DNA of 64,000 nucleotides from Leuctra nigra (lineage: Eukaryota > Arthropoda > Insecta > Plecoptera > Leuctridae): the NCBI GenBank assembly GCA_934045905.1, contig OW203768.1, positions 33,261,060 through 33,325,059 on the forward strand, written 5' to 3'. The translations under genes were made by a program, and so were the position numbers. Below are positions 37,581 through 47,659 of the stretch, piece by piece. Position 1 is the stretch's first letter. The number at the start of each line of letters is the position of its first letter. A model generated the notes under the pieces. That model had not been told where the DNA came from. It worked only from the letters and a program-made list of their open reading frames with translations, and did no database searches.

Positions 37581-37589
37581 AAGCAGACA

Positions 37590-37797
37590 TACACCAGATA
37601 TTGTACCACACCAGATATTGTACCACACCAGATATTATACCACACCAGATATTGTACCACACCAGATATTGTACCACACCAGATATTGTACCACACCAGA
37701 TATTGTACCACACCAGATATTGTACCACACCAGATATTGTACCACACCAGATATTGTACCACACCAGATATTGTACCACACCAGATATTGTACCAGG
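37590..37797. repeat. 17-bp tandem array, about 12 copies
   Basis: The unit is ACCAGATATTGTACCAC, almost invariant apart from one ATTATACC variant. Because 17 is not a multiple of three and the unit lacks stops, several frames on both strands stay open; these are not genes. Confidence 0.95.
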
Positions 37798-37799
37798 AA

Positions 37800-38750
37800 T
37801 AAGGTGAATTCGATCTGAAAAATAAAACAATATCTGACAAAATGTCGAGACATCTTTAGAAAATTGCGATTGGGAAAATGATAGTCTGATAAAAAGTGAA
37901 AAATACGACGCGAAAGTAGGATTCAAATTTGACGAATAAGATAATAGATCGATTTACCTATAGCACACAGGTAATACAATATAAGTTATTGTTGAAATCT
38001 TTCAGCTAGATAGCAGAAGCCAAAAAGACATGAAAGCACTAAGACTTATCTTTATATCGAAAGAAGAATCACTGTGCTATCTGCAATGCCCTAACGAAGA
38101 GCTCAAACCAGTGATATTTACATTTTAAAAAACAAGATCCTTCGGCGGGGTTTTAAACTTTAAAAAACGTTGCAAGAAAATTCTCGTCCAAACTTCAAAC
38201 CATGTAACTTATAAAAATCCTAATCGTATAGCGGAGCATTGATTCTACAAAGCGTATTCCTCATTACGCTCGCTCATCAACGCTGCGTGACGTAATGCGC
38301 GATCTCGGTGGCTCTGTCGGGAGAGAGGAATGTCTGTAACAAGGTCGGCGGCTTGGAAGCAGACACGTCTCCCCCTCCACCTCCCCCTCATCTAATGGAC
38401 CGTGACCATCGTAGGATGCTGCGGAGTTGATCGAGATGAGGGGGAGGGGGGATCTCATGGCTTAGCGGACCGAGGCTAAGGCGAGGATTTGGCGAGAGAA
38501 GTTTGCACGGATTCAGCGAACAAATACTGTTGGAAGAGATTTTCGATCAATAAACATAAAAACCCAACAAAATAAATATTTTAAAAAATTCAGCACTGAA
38601 AAGTTTATCAAAAAATTGGTAAAACTAATACACGAACAAAAAAATTTAAATCAGAAAATGCTCAGCTAATTTAATACCAAAAACACCGTGTTAAATTAAA
38701 GAATACAGAAGATAGTATATTATATAGGAGAGTCACTTCTTTGTGACTCT
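37800..38750. other. No gene recognised; one GC-richer block
   Basis: 38255-38470 is richer in G and C, with GAGGGGGAGGGG-type purine runs and their complement, forming a loose inverted repeat. The 64-codon minus frame there is unsupported. Confidence 0.35.
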
Positions 38751-38753
38751 AGC

Positions 38754-38958
38754 CCCAGAGGTAGAAGGACGGAAGTACATTTCCCGATTTTGCTATCCAC
38801 TTTTGGAATCATGCTCTATTAATTGCCATTTGACTGATGTCAAATACAGTTTATTGAAGGAATGTCACAATTACAAATATGATTGGATGAAGGCAGAATT
38901 ACATACTTTTGAGCTCACCTCAAGAATTATTGAAATTGACTTCCAGCCTTCTCTCTGA
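38754..38958. mobile_element. MITE-A copy
   Basis: Left CCCAGAGGTAGAAGGACGGA, right (reversed) CTTCAGAGAGAAGGCTGGAA. The interior has TGGAATCATGCTCTATTAAT and GACTGATGTCAAATACAG shared with sister copies. Confidence 0.65.
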
Positions 38959-38959
38959 A

Positions 38960-40675
38960 GCTCAAAATTATTGTATAAATAAAAGTATGGCCTGAAATTA
39001 CATCCATAGTAAATGAAAATAAAGAAGGGCCAAATGAAATTCGAGACATAACTTTTGAATAAAGCCGATAATATTATCACTTGTTATTATAGGGACGTTT
39101 TATTAAAATGTAAATTTTGTTATTATAATGTAAATTTTGTTATTAAAATGTAATTTTGTGTTATGTTACCTACGTTTGGTTTATTTCTATTTATTTTAAC
39201 TTCAGTTAATAAAATAATGCTCCTTCTTGGCTTCTATATAGCTTCATGTTTCATTAATATTGCAAGAAGAGGAAATCTAAATATTCCCTGATTGCTATGA
39301 GAAGACGATGACGATGAAAGAGCTCCAGCACTTGGGAATGTTCCCAGTATTTCTCATCACAAGTTGTAACCATAGAAACCCATGACGACCTTGTTGGGAA
39401 CCAAACCCGACCCGTTTCAACGAAAAGCAAAAAGAACCTCGGCGTAGGCGTTTACGATCTGACCAGACAAACGCCTCCGCCCAATCACGTTTTAATTACT
39501 TGGAATCATCGGGAATACACATCTATGAATGGAACAAATTTTCACACTAAAATCTTACACATGTCATTGAAAAAACAACGTTCGTACTATTTTCCCAGTA
39601 AATATTTGGAATCATCTGCGTTCTAAGAAGGCTGAACTTGAGGGCTGCGGTCAAAAAAGCTCAATAAATTCACACAACAATTTAGAGTTGAAAAACACAG
39701 TTCCTAGACGACGCCTAAAGAAAAAACCGCATCAGCTTAAGGGAACATTTTCCGGATTAATTTAATCATTTGTTAACCATTAAGTTGAGTTATAAATATG
39801 TTTCAAAGAAGGACGAAGGAAGAGCAGTCGACCGCATATCTACCGACTTGTTTCGCAAGTGATTGGCGGAAGTGTTGCACGTGCCAGCGTCTAGTATCAA
39901 CAATAAGACGTTATTGCCCCGGGCAAGATTACTTCTTTGTGGGAGAGATAAACGTATCTTGGGTTCATTATTAACCACAGTTATTCATGATTTCGACAAA
40001 ATTTATCTCATTTTTTTATTTATGATTGTTAAAATTTTAATTAAAGATTAGAAAACGATAAAAAATAGGGGAACTGAAAGTTTTCAAGATTTAAACACAG
40101 TAAACCTGTCAAAATTATATTCAAACATTTAATTTAATTAAATTTAAATTAATATTAAAGTTAATTAACTGTCATTATCAACTTACTTAGGTTGGTTTAC
40201 GTATTCAGTAAATACTCACATTGCATTTACGAATATTAATTATATGAATTCAACAGCATATATTTATGACGATTAGAAACGTACAAAATAATGGTAAACT
40301 AAACAATGTTAAAATTAAAATATGTAATTTCAATCTGTTTAAAATAAAGTAGGTAATTTTTGAATATACAAGCCTATATTTTTTTATTTAGTAAATTTCG
40401 TGTGTTGACGATTCTTCAAAAACGTAACAATGATACACATTTGAATAATTCATAACCGAGTGCTCGTCGCTATAATTATGCTGCAACTGCCAGGATATTC
40501 GTCATAGTGGTGGGTGGTTCCGGCTTATTCACTGTTTACAGAAATAAATATCCCCGTGGATGCATATTTCACGCTTCAGTAACAGAATCTCTACCACAGA
40601 GAGGGGGGTGGAATACACACAAAATGGCTCCTTGTCTTCAGTCTTCAAGCGTAGCGATAGGATACTTATGGCACG
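38960..40675. other. No gene recognised
   Basis: Mostly very AT-rich. 39300-39520 and 39800-39960 are more balanced, but neither carries a convincing open frame with splice sites. Confidence 0.35.
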
Positions 40676-40681
40676 TTCTCT

Positions 40682-40771
40682 GTTTGCTTGCTTGTTTGTT
40701 TGTTTGTTTGTTTGTTTGTTTGTTTGTTTGTTTGTTTGTTTGTTTGTTTGTTTGTTTGTTTGTTTGTTTGT
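40682..40771. repeat. TTTG microsatellite
   Basis: About 22 TTTG units. It explains the CLFV-repeat reading frames on both strands. Confidence 0.95.
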
Positions 40772-41158
40772 AGGTAGTGCCCAGGTTAAACCATTCACCC
40801 GATCGATCTGAAATTCGTGTAAAAAGTTTAAACGAGTTCTTGTTTTTTGTTAATTTTTTTAAATAAAAGATGGAAACGTTTGCATGACTTTGCAGCATGA
40901 ACATTGGGAGTAACGTATTTTGTCAATTTTCAGACTTGAATACGAAAGTTATTGACACTTTACGGATATTTTATGCGTGTTGAAATATTTGTAAAATTTC
41001 TTGAAGGAGATTTGAGATATTATTTTTACACGCATTTCGTTGCAGCTCTTTCTATAAGGTCTACAGAACAGAAAATATTTCAAACGCATATCAATTCACC
41101 ACATGCAATACGAAGGCTAGCTTATCAACGCGTTACACAGAGCGTTTTCCTTCCAAGT
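40772..41158 (+). mobile_element. Family H copy
   Basis: It runs from GTAGTGCCCAGGTTAAACCA through CGATCGATCTGAAATT to the conserved 3' end TCAACGCGTTACACAGAGCG-TTTTCC. The TTTG array occupies the place of the T-rich tract seen at the 5' side of other copies. Confidence 0.6.
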
Positions 41159-41159
41159 A

Positions 41160-41600
41160 AATCTAAAGTTTCAATAATTTCGGATATAATTACCTCCGGA
41201 ATTCACCTGAAGTTCTGCCAACTCTTAAATTCCCGTTGTTTGCCGGGGTCTGGCACGTGCGCGATCTCTTCTTTATTCTCCTAATTGTTCGCCAAAAACA
41301 TCTGTTCAATTTAAATAACCATCAACCGGAAATGAGGTGGTACTCTCTGTAATTATCCGGAATGAGTCGCATCCAGGTTCAGAAGGCTCAGACGGGTTAA
41401 AAACAAAAGAATACCTAGGTTGTTGTTGTGATGGCCAAACTTGGTGGTGAACTGTCAAGGCCACTTACTTGATGTTAATACCTTATGAGTGTGCAAGAAG
41501 AATAATGCAGTGTGTGTGTGTTTCGTTACAAAGAACTTACAAGGAAAAACATTTTGAAATTGATTTGAAGTTGATTTGAAATTGATTTGAAATTGATTTG
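41160..41600. other. Spacer with TTGATTTGAAA repeat
   Basis: Four to five units of ATTGATTTGAA lie at about 41555-41612, directly abutting the truncated LINE. No gene seen. Confidence 0.45.
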
Positions 41601-41612
41601 ATTTGAATAGAT

Positions 41613-42962
41613 TTGAAAAGTAAGGCAATTGTAATAATGAATGGTAAACTTTCACACCTTCCTGTTGTTTCAAATACAGGCACTGTTATCCCAGCAACTG
41701 CTCCTGATGAACGAATTAAGTACCTGGGAATTGACTTCCATGATGAGATAGTAGTAGATAAGGGGAAGATAATTAAAAACCTGGAAAAAGACATCCATCT
41801 ACTAGTATCGTCTTCTCTCTTGAAACCTGATCAGAAATTGAATATTCTGAACCAATTTATATGGCCCACACTGATCTATCCTCTACAGTGTGCTCCGACC
41901 AATCAATTACCAAAATCCTTCTTGGAGGATATTGATAAGATTGTCAGAAGTGGAGTTAAAGAAATGATTGGTCTTCCAGGTGATACTCCAAATTCCTTTA
42001 TTTACTCTCCGCGTAAATTCAGGGGCCTTGGAATTATGAGAGCAACATGGGAGGCGCATCTGCAGAATTTTAATATCTGTAAAAAGTTATTAAATGCCGA
42101 TGATCCTCACTTTCATAATGTAAGAAATATTGAACAAGAAATGACTCAATGTATTGAAACGCTTGAACTCACAAATTGCATTAAAGTTGATAATCGAATT
42201 ACTGGCCGAAAACTACGAAATGCTATGAGAGAAAAATCATTTCAAGAATGGGTTGATTTGCCACATAAAGGACGTGGAGTGGAAGTATTCAGAGAAACGA
42301 CAAGAGCCAATAAGTGGTTACACTCTAAGGAGGGACTGTCTTCTTCTCAGTGGATAAATAACATCAAGATGTCTGTTAATCTCGCCGCCGTTCGTGCCGT
42401 ACCAGGAAGATCTTTCGAGAACACCCGTTGCCGTCAACCAGGCTGCAATGAGTATGAAACCCTACCTCATGTTCTCGGAGGTTGTCTGAAGGGAGAACTG
42501 TTGAGAATTAACAGACACAACACAGTGAGGAGCCTGTTAGCAGATTCGTTCCGAGCAAATAAGTGGGAGGTACATGAAGAAATTTCTTGTGTTTCGACTA
42601 CTGGCTCTTTGAAGAGAATAGACATAATAGCCATTCGAAGAGACCGGAAAAAAGTCCTTATTCTCGACCCAACCATTAGATTCGAGCAAGGGGGATCACA
42701 AGCGGAGGACGTGAACAAGGAAAAACAAGATCATTACGTCGATTGCATCCCCGATCTTGCTCAAAGATACAAAATTAAAGAACAATACTGGAGCGTTACC
42801 GGTCTCCTTTTAGGAGCTAGAGCTTCAATTCCGGATTTTTTTACAAAATTTCTTAAATCACATTTCATTTTTTCTTTGGTTCTCGTAGATCAAATAGTTT
42901 TATCAATTTTAAAAGATTCGTCTAGTATATTGCATAATCATTTATATAATAATTCATCTTAG
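41613..42962 (+). pseudogene. 5'-truncated R2-superclade LINE: C-terminal RT part, CCHC finger, RLE
   Basis: A 449-codon open frame with no proper start; an in-frame TGA lies just upstream (41604). It opens inside the reverse-transcriptase domain after the YADD box (KSKAIVIMNG, then YLGIDF), continues through the thumb/linker, then a CCHC zinc motif (C273-X4-C278-X7-H286-X4-C291 with ETLPHVLGGC). The restriction-like endonuclease follows (KRIDIIAI..ILDPTIRFE, about 329-355). The expected Pro-Asp pair reads Ile-Asp. In complete elements the RLE nicks target DNA for target-primed reverse transcription; this copy lacks the polymerase core and cannot act. The end is well preserved with no frameshift, so insertion is fairly recent. 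Truncation at the 5' side is usual for LINEs. The 3' boundary, perhaps near 43100, is uncertain. Confidence 0.85.
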
Positions 42963-43110
42963 TTTGTAGGTATATTAAGTCTTTACTTAATTAATATTTG
43001 TCACATTTTGTATCCATTAGAATTATACTATTGTAAGCATGCTGGATCCTAGTGGTCATCCTTGTATTGGACAGCTGTCATTTGTTTTATAATAAATGAA
43101 TTTCTCTCTT
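42963..43110 (+). mobile_element. Probable 3' UTR of the truncated LINE
   Basis: It follows the LINE stop and contains ATAATAAATGAATTTCTCTC near 43090. The true end cannot be fixed without another copy. Confidence 0.35.
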
Positions 43111-43450
43111 TACTTTCTCATGGGGACTTTGATTTCATTTCCTAAGATATTTATTCCTCTCATTATTAATCAGTTACCTTTATTTTATACATACTAATTT
43201 TAAAAAATATCAATTATTTACTTTCAAAAAGAAAGTAAATAATTTCAATTTTTTTAGCTTTACATTTTAGCTGTTGCATATTTCTCTGATCATTCTTGAA
43301 ATATGGCCACCATAAAATTATTTCTGACTCACTTGACTGACTTTTTTATTGTAACTCTGATTGGCTAAAAATTAATATGACCTAGGCTATACAAGCTGAA
43401 ATTTTGCACTTTTACTAGGTCTATAGATCATTGTATAAGAGTTCCTACTT

Positions 43451-43456
43451 TTTATT
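43451..43456 (-). terminator. Polyadenylation signal AATAAA
   Basis: TTTATT on the plus strand is AATAAA on the minus strand, 105 bases after the proposed stop codon of the three-exon gene. Confidence 0.45.
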
Positions 43457-43560
43457 ATGGATTTTGAGAAATTGTTTCCCCATTAGTCATTACTATTAAA
43501 TTTCAACCTATTTGGGTTGTGACTCTTTTACTTGATGTAATGTGTGTAGTAAAATTGAAC

Positions 43561-43936
43561 TCATTCTAAAGATGTGAACGACGAGAAGGATTAGGATCAG
43601 AAGGAGGAGGAAGGGTCTTAATGTAGCCTAATAAGTAACATAATAAATACGAGGAATAACTTACCTACAATGTATCGTTGAAATGCATGAAACTCGTCCT
43701 GATCTATCGACTTGTCATACATATCGTCGCCAGGCTTGGGTACTGTCGAAATAGTTTGGCCCGATACGGCGACTAAATACAAGGTTTTCCACATTCCTGC
43801 TGCCAATTCCTAGTAGAGCAACTTCATAGCCGAGTAATCATTGAATATTCACATCGAACGAGAGAAAAACTCACCGGCAGACAACCAAATATGTGGGAAT
43901 AGACATTGTGAAGGTCGATTCCAAAAATTAGACGAA
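43561..43936 (-). CDS. Three 3'-terminal exons of an unrecognised gene
   Basis: Exons on the minus strand are 43936-43875, 43809-43665 and 43565-43561. The 65- and 99-base introns have GTGAGT and GTAAGT donors, and TAG acceptors; the second has a long pyrimidine tract with a CCTAATCC branch-like site. Phases join without conflict (0, then 1). The peptide reads RLIFGIDLHNVYSHIFGCLP, then ELAAGMWKTLYLVAV, a polar PKPGDDMYDKSIDQDEF stretch and HAFQRYIVE, stop TGA at 43563-43561. An AATAAA polyadenylation signal (43456-43451) lies 105 bases further. The first exon starts with two bases completing a codon, so at least one upstream exon exists, which I could not find; family H DNA fills the next 0.6 kb. 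I do not recognise the protein. It could also be a decayed gene fragment. Confidence 0.5.
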
Positions 43937-44032
43937 CTAAAAAGTTTGAGAAAGAAGTGCATGAAATAAAATGTGTATTTTTAGGATGATTATTAAGCGA
44001 GCGACACCACAGTACTCTTATGGCACTATTTT

Positions 44033-44622
44033 TTTTTTCTTATTATTTTTTTTGCCTGCACTGCCCAGGTCAAACCACACAACCAATCGATATGAAATTT
44101 TGCACACATACTAACGTAATCTGCGGTCCCTGAGATCGTTTTTAAACGGGATTCTGTGATTGGTTAAAATTAAAAAAAAAATCTTTCGATTGATTGGTTC
44201 GATCAATTTGACATTTTGCAAAGTCATTGCAACCAACATTGTCCCCAATCTTACAAAATGTCATCAAAATTCTCTCATTGGTTAAAATTTAAAACCATCT
44301 ATCGTGTGATTTTTTAAATTTCAACTTTAACCGTTTAAACCGATCAACTTAAAACTTTGCGTGGTCATTGGGACCAACTTTTTAGGTATTTTTTCATTCT
44401 AATCTGTCGTTATCTTCAAAAGTTATTGTCATTTTAAGGACATTTTGTTCTATAATCTTGAAATATTTGCAAATGTATGCCAATGAATTCAATTATTATG
44501 TCACTGCTATCTTGATGCTTCAGTTCCAAGGCCTGTAGTGCAGAGACTTGCAAACGCTTATCAAATCGCATACAATTCGAAGGCTCGCTCATCAACGCGT
44601 TACACAGAGCGTTTTCCATGTT
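44033..44622 (+). mobile_element. Family H repeat, long copy
   Basis: A T-rich start, then GCCCAGGTCAAACCA, CAATCGATATGAAATTTTGC, repeated GATTGGTTAAAATT phrases, GTCATTGGGACCAAC and AAAAGTTATTGTCATTTT. The GC-rich 3' end is GCTCGCTCATCAACGCGTTA-CACAGAGCGTTTTCC. The conserved end in AT-rich bodies across five copies defines the family. It has no coding capacity. Confidence 0.65.
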
Positions 44623-44624
44623 AA

Positions 44625-45365
44625 TTTTAGAGAGAATGATAGGAAAAAAATTAATTTACTTCTTAGTGTTTCCTGGAAATCATAGTAAAACAATTACAAT
44701 TCAAAGATCGGTACAAGAAAGGAATTGTAAAAATCAGGAACAAACAATTATTTGCTCCGCGTTAATACCACAAGGAATACGCGAATGCAATTTATATTAT
44801 TAAAAAAATAGTTGATACATATTTTACACTAATAAGCAGTTTTGTAGTAAGTTTAAGTTAGACAATAGGTTTTTATATAATATGTGTATTTTGGCTTTAA
44901 AGGGTTCGGTAGCAATACTCCGTAACCATTTATACAGTCAACATACAGTTTTATAAATTGTTATTTGTTAGATAGAGAATGTCATTTTTAATGTAATTAT
45001 AGTGAGAATGTTGTATAGTTTCTTTTATTTCCAATGTATTATTTCTATTTTATGGTCCTTGTGGCAACGTCTGTTGGATAGCAGTGTTTACAAATACAGT
45101 TTTCTCTCTAATAAAATTTGTTGATATTTTTATATAAAAGGTTTAACATAAATACAAATTAAATTTCATATAATTAATTATATTCTAAGTTACATTTTCT
45201 TTTAGTTTTTTCAACCAAGAAGTCATTATACGATACTCTAACCCAAATATAGACCCAGCATTAATTAACATAAAGAGTAAGTTTAAAAATAAAAGCCTCT
45301 AATTATATTTTCATCAATAGTTAATCTTGATCTTCTAAATGTGCCGCTTGGATTGAGTGGAAGCA
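44625..45365. other. No gene recognised
   Basis: A short plus-strand frame ending SALIPQGIRECNLYY (44803) faintly recalls LINE reverse-transcriptase C-termini, but it is too short to call. Confidence 0.3.
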
Positions 45366-45371
45366 TGCGAC

Positions 45372-45384
45372 TGCTGACTCAGCA
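45372..45384. promoter_or_regulatory. Perfect T-MARE (Maf/CNC site)
   Basis: TGCTGACTCAGCA is the full 13-bp palindromic Maf recognition element. It includes the TGACnnnGC antioxidant-response core bound by CncC/Maf in insects. A chance exact match in 64 kb is improbable, though function is unproven. Confidence 0.45.
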
Positions 45385-45774
45385 AACATCGGCTCCATCT
45401 GCCTATCAGATCCCTCTTATCTTCGCTTCAGCCTCTGTTTCCAAGTAATAAAACAATAACTAGATTATTTAACTACCTCCTGTGCGCTATTTAATTATAT
45501 CCACCAACACGCAATACTGCAGTTTTTGCTGTTTTTAATGTAATGTAATAAAAATTTGCTCATGCAGAAATATGCATTACAAAACGAAGTTCGCCTCTTA
45601 TTATATCTGAAGGGATAATTAATTTTCAAACTTGTTGATTTTAGCTCGCGATAGGAAAAGTGCATAAAAAGTTTACCGCGCTGAGGCGATTTTATCGAGC
45701 AAAATATTCTGTGCGCTTTTTTATATTTTAATTCGTTTTTGAAAACAACGACGCTTATTTTTTTTCTGTAGACA

Positions 45775-46118
45775 TGTTTAACGTCGCACTGCTCTGACCT
45801 ATAAGCTAATGGCGCCGAATGAATTAAGTAAATACTGCAGTTACAAGATTCTTTTGAAACAATTGATAGTGATGGATCGATTACAGGATTTGAATTCTAA
45901 CGTCTACTAATTGTGGTAATTAGTAGAATGTAATCGTGTTAATTTGGCGAGTCTAATTTCTACTCAGTCCATATGACTGTGATGATTGACTGAGCGAGAT
46001 GATGTAAAACAGACAGAATGCCTCTCGACTGAGGGAAACGTCCCCGGGCATCGAAACCGAGCCTCCGGGCTTCAAGTCCAGAGCGTTAGCGTAACGCCGC
46101 CCGGAGCCTATACCTGCT
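45775..46118 (-). mobile_element. SINE copy with inserted middle
   Basis: Tail (TTTAACGTCGCACTGCTCTG, GCTAATGGCG) at 45778-45822; body and head at 46018-46118 (CCTCTCGACTGAGGGAAACG, a GATGCCCGG-type B-box, GGCGTTACGCTAACGCTCTGG in reverse). About 180 bases between them differ from the family, including the near-palindrome CTACTAATTGTGGTAATTAG. Confidence 0.65.
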
Positions 46119-46202
46119 AAAAGAAAACTGTATTTCTGAAATAAGTACAACAAAATTCAAACTTAGTTCTATAAAAATATGTTATATAGCTTTGGAATTG
46201 TA

Positions 46203-46529
46203 CACTTAGTAAAATAAAAAATTTGATTGGTGAACAAATGTCCATGACTGCTTGTCATGTTCCATAACAATCAAAGTTTGTTATTATTATTGAAATGAGA
46301 GGTCACCTAACAGATAGAGTGAGACAGTGAGATCGCTTGGACTCACCATAGAATGAGAACTTTCTTGTCACGGTGACAAGACCCTAGAAGGCCGTGAATA
46401 ACATTGAGATGAGAAGCTTGTCACTGCGACAAGAAAGTTGTCATTTTATGTGATCGCACCCCTGATGATGCGATCTAACATTTCAGTCAATCAGATTTAT
46501 TGCGCGATCATTTTTAGTTGTGCTACGTG
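46203..46529. mobile_element. MITE-B copy 2, carrying a nested palindrome
   Basis: Ends CACTTAGTAAAATAAAAAATT and (reversed) CACGTAGCACAACTAAAAAT, with TA at 46201-46202 and 46530-46531. Compared with copy 1 it has about 115 extra bases near 46346-46460. These form an inverted repeat (GAACTTTCTTGTCACGGTGA facing TCACTGCGACAAGAAAGTT), probably a separate small MITE. Confidence 0.75.
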
Positions 46530-46531
46530 TA

Positions 46532-46644
46532 CAGTCAGGGAAACTAGATGGTTCATACTCTGCCTCTCTCTGACCCATAACATAAACATGTTTTTATATG
46601 GAGCAGAGAGAGACAGAGTATGAACCATCTAGTTTCCTTGACTA
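46532..46644. mobile_element. MITE-C, 113-bp near-perfect palindrome
   Basis: CAGTCAGGGAAACTAGATGG at left and TAGTCAAGGAAACTAGATGG (reversed) at right, with arms of about 45 bases and TA on each side (46530-46531, 46645-46646). It shares its left TA with MITE-B. Confidence 0.75.
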
Positions 46645-46649
46645 TACAT

Positions 46650-46980
46650 ATTATTTGATATTTTCGTGCGATTTTATTCATGCCATTTGTTTGCCCAAAT
46701 ATATTCTAACTATATTAATTCTAAATATAGCCCCTGATTCTGCGAGTATAGTTTGTCACGTGAGAGATCGCGTGAGGGCTTCTGCGCAGCCCGTGTGCGC
46801 AGTGAAATTGCTTAATTACTCTTAATGAAGTACCTAGTGATTATCTCGTTACTCCAGACCACGTGATCAGAACTGACATTGATGAATTACACACACGTAC
46901 AATGTAGTCGCTCACAGCTATTTACAATATAATAGATCAAAGCCTGATATAAGATCATTGTTATGTTTCATTGTGGATTT
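46650..46980. other. No gene; motif-rich spacer
   Basis: Contains two CACGTG/TCACGTGA E-boxes (about 46757 and 46860) and TTAATTA-type sites. Nothing decisive. Confidence 0.3.
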
Positions 46981-47019
46981 TATGAAGTATTTTGAGTGGA
47001 GTAATTCATGTTTGAGTTT

Positions 47020-47105
47020 AAAATAACATGCTGATGTGGGATCGAACCTAGGGTTCTAGCTTGCCGGGCGAGTGCTCTATCAACTGAGCTACTGGACCGG
47101 ACAAG
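47020..47105 (-). mobile_element. tRNA-like SINE head, second type
   Basis: The minus strand shows GTAGCTCAGTTGATAGAGCA (A-box and D-arm), an anticodon-like arm with GGC in the loop, and GGTTCGATCCC (B-box). The T-stem and acceptor stem do not pair, so it is not a working tRNA gene. It differs from the main SINE family. Confidence 0.55.
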
Positions 47106-47286
47106 ACACATCGCTACAGATATCAGAAAAAGTTATATTATTGTAGGTCACCGCTTGTACAGATAGTATTTGTAAACGGGGGAAAAGAGAACCAAGAGAT
47201 GGACGGATAGCTGGCAATCCTAATCCTGTATAGGAGGAAATAAGAAGAGACCGAGTAATAGGAGGAATATCCTAGCTGAAAAAAGA

Positions 47287-47443
<157 letters not shown>

Positions 47444-47551
47444 TTTACACTCTTAAAAATTGCAATAAAACGAGGACCTATAGAGTATAGAACATTCTAG
47501 ACCCTATACTTTCTTCATTAAATCCCCCCCCCCTCCCTCCATTTATTCCAG

Positions 47552-47647
47552 GAACACGCTCTGACTCAGGGTAACACTTACCCCCCTGATCCTGACCCTG
47601 ACCCGTGTAGGGAACTAGTTGGCTCTCGTTGCCACACATACAATTGA
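47552..47647 (+). CDS. Possible terminal exon of an unknown secreted peptide gene
   Basis: A strong acceptor (long C/T tract, then ATTTATTCCAG ending at 47551) precedes 31 open codons and TGA at 47645-47647. Only this frame is open; the other two stop within a few codons. The peptide contains GNTYPPDPDPDPC, RELVGSRC and HTYN. The two cysteines and Pro-Asp repeats suggest an extracellular product. No donor exon was found upstream, where the AG microsatellite lies. The reverse strand is also open here and has a GTAAGT, so the call is uncertain. Confidence 0.3.
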   Translation, partial: EHALTQGNTYPPDPDPDPCRELVGSRCHTYN

Positions 47648-47659
47648 TAGTTTGTGGTG

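Noticed and set aside
37556..37926. Open frames with ISGVVQYLVWYN and TTPDIVPHQILYH repeats
   Set aside because: Products of the 17-bp array, which lacks stops in most frames on both strands.
40507..40904. CLFV- and NKQT-repeat proteins
   Set aside because: Translations of a TTTG microsatellite.
43600..43936. Assigning the three-exon peptide to the phenoloxidase/hemocyanin family because of LHN..H and HAFQRYI
   Set aside because: The resemblance is a handful of residues without the copper-site context, so no name is given.
44618..44803. LINE reverse-transcriptase C-terminus (SALIPQGIREC)
   Set aside because: The similarity is a few residues only; no other domain supports it.
47020..47105. 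A functional tRNA-Ala gene
   Set aside because: A- and B-boxes are present, but the T-stem and acceptor stem do not pair and base 33 is C, so it is a tRNA-derived remnant.
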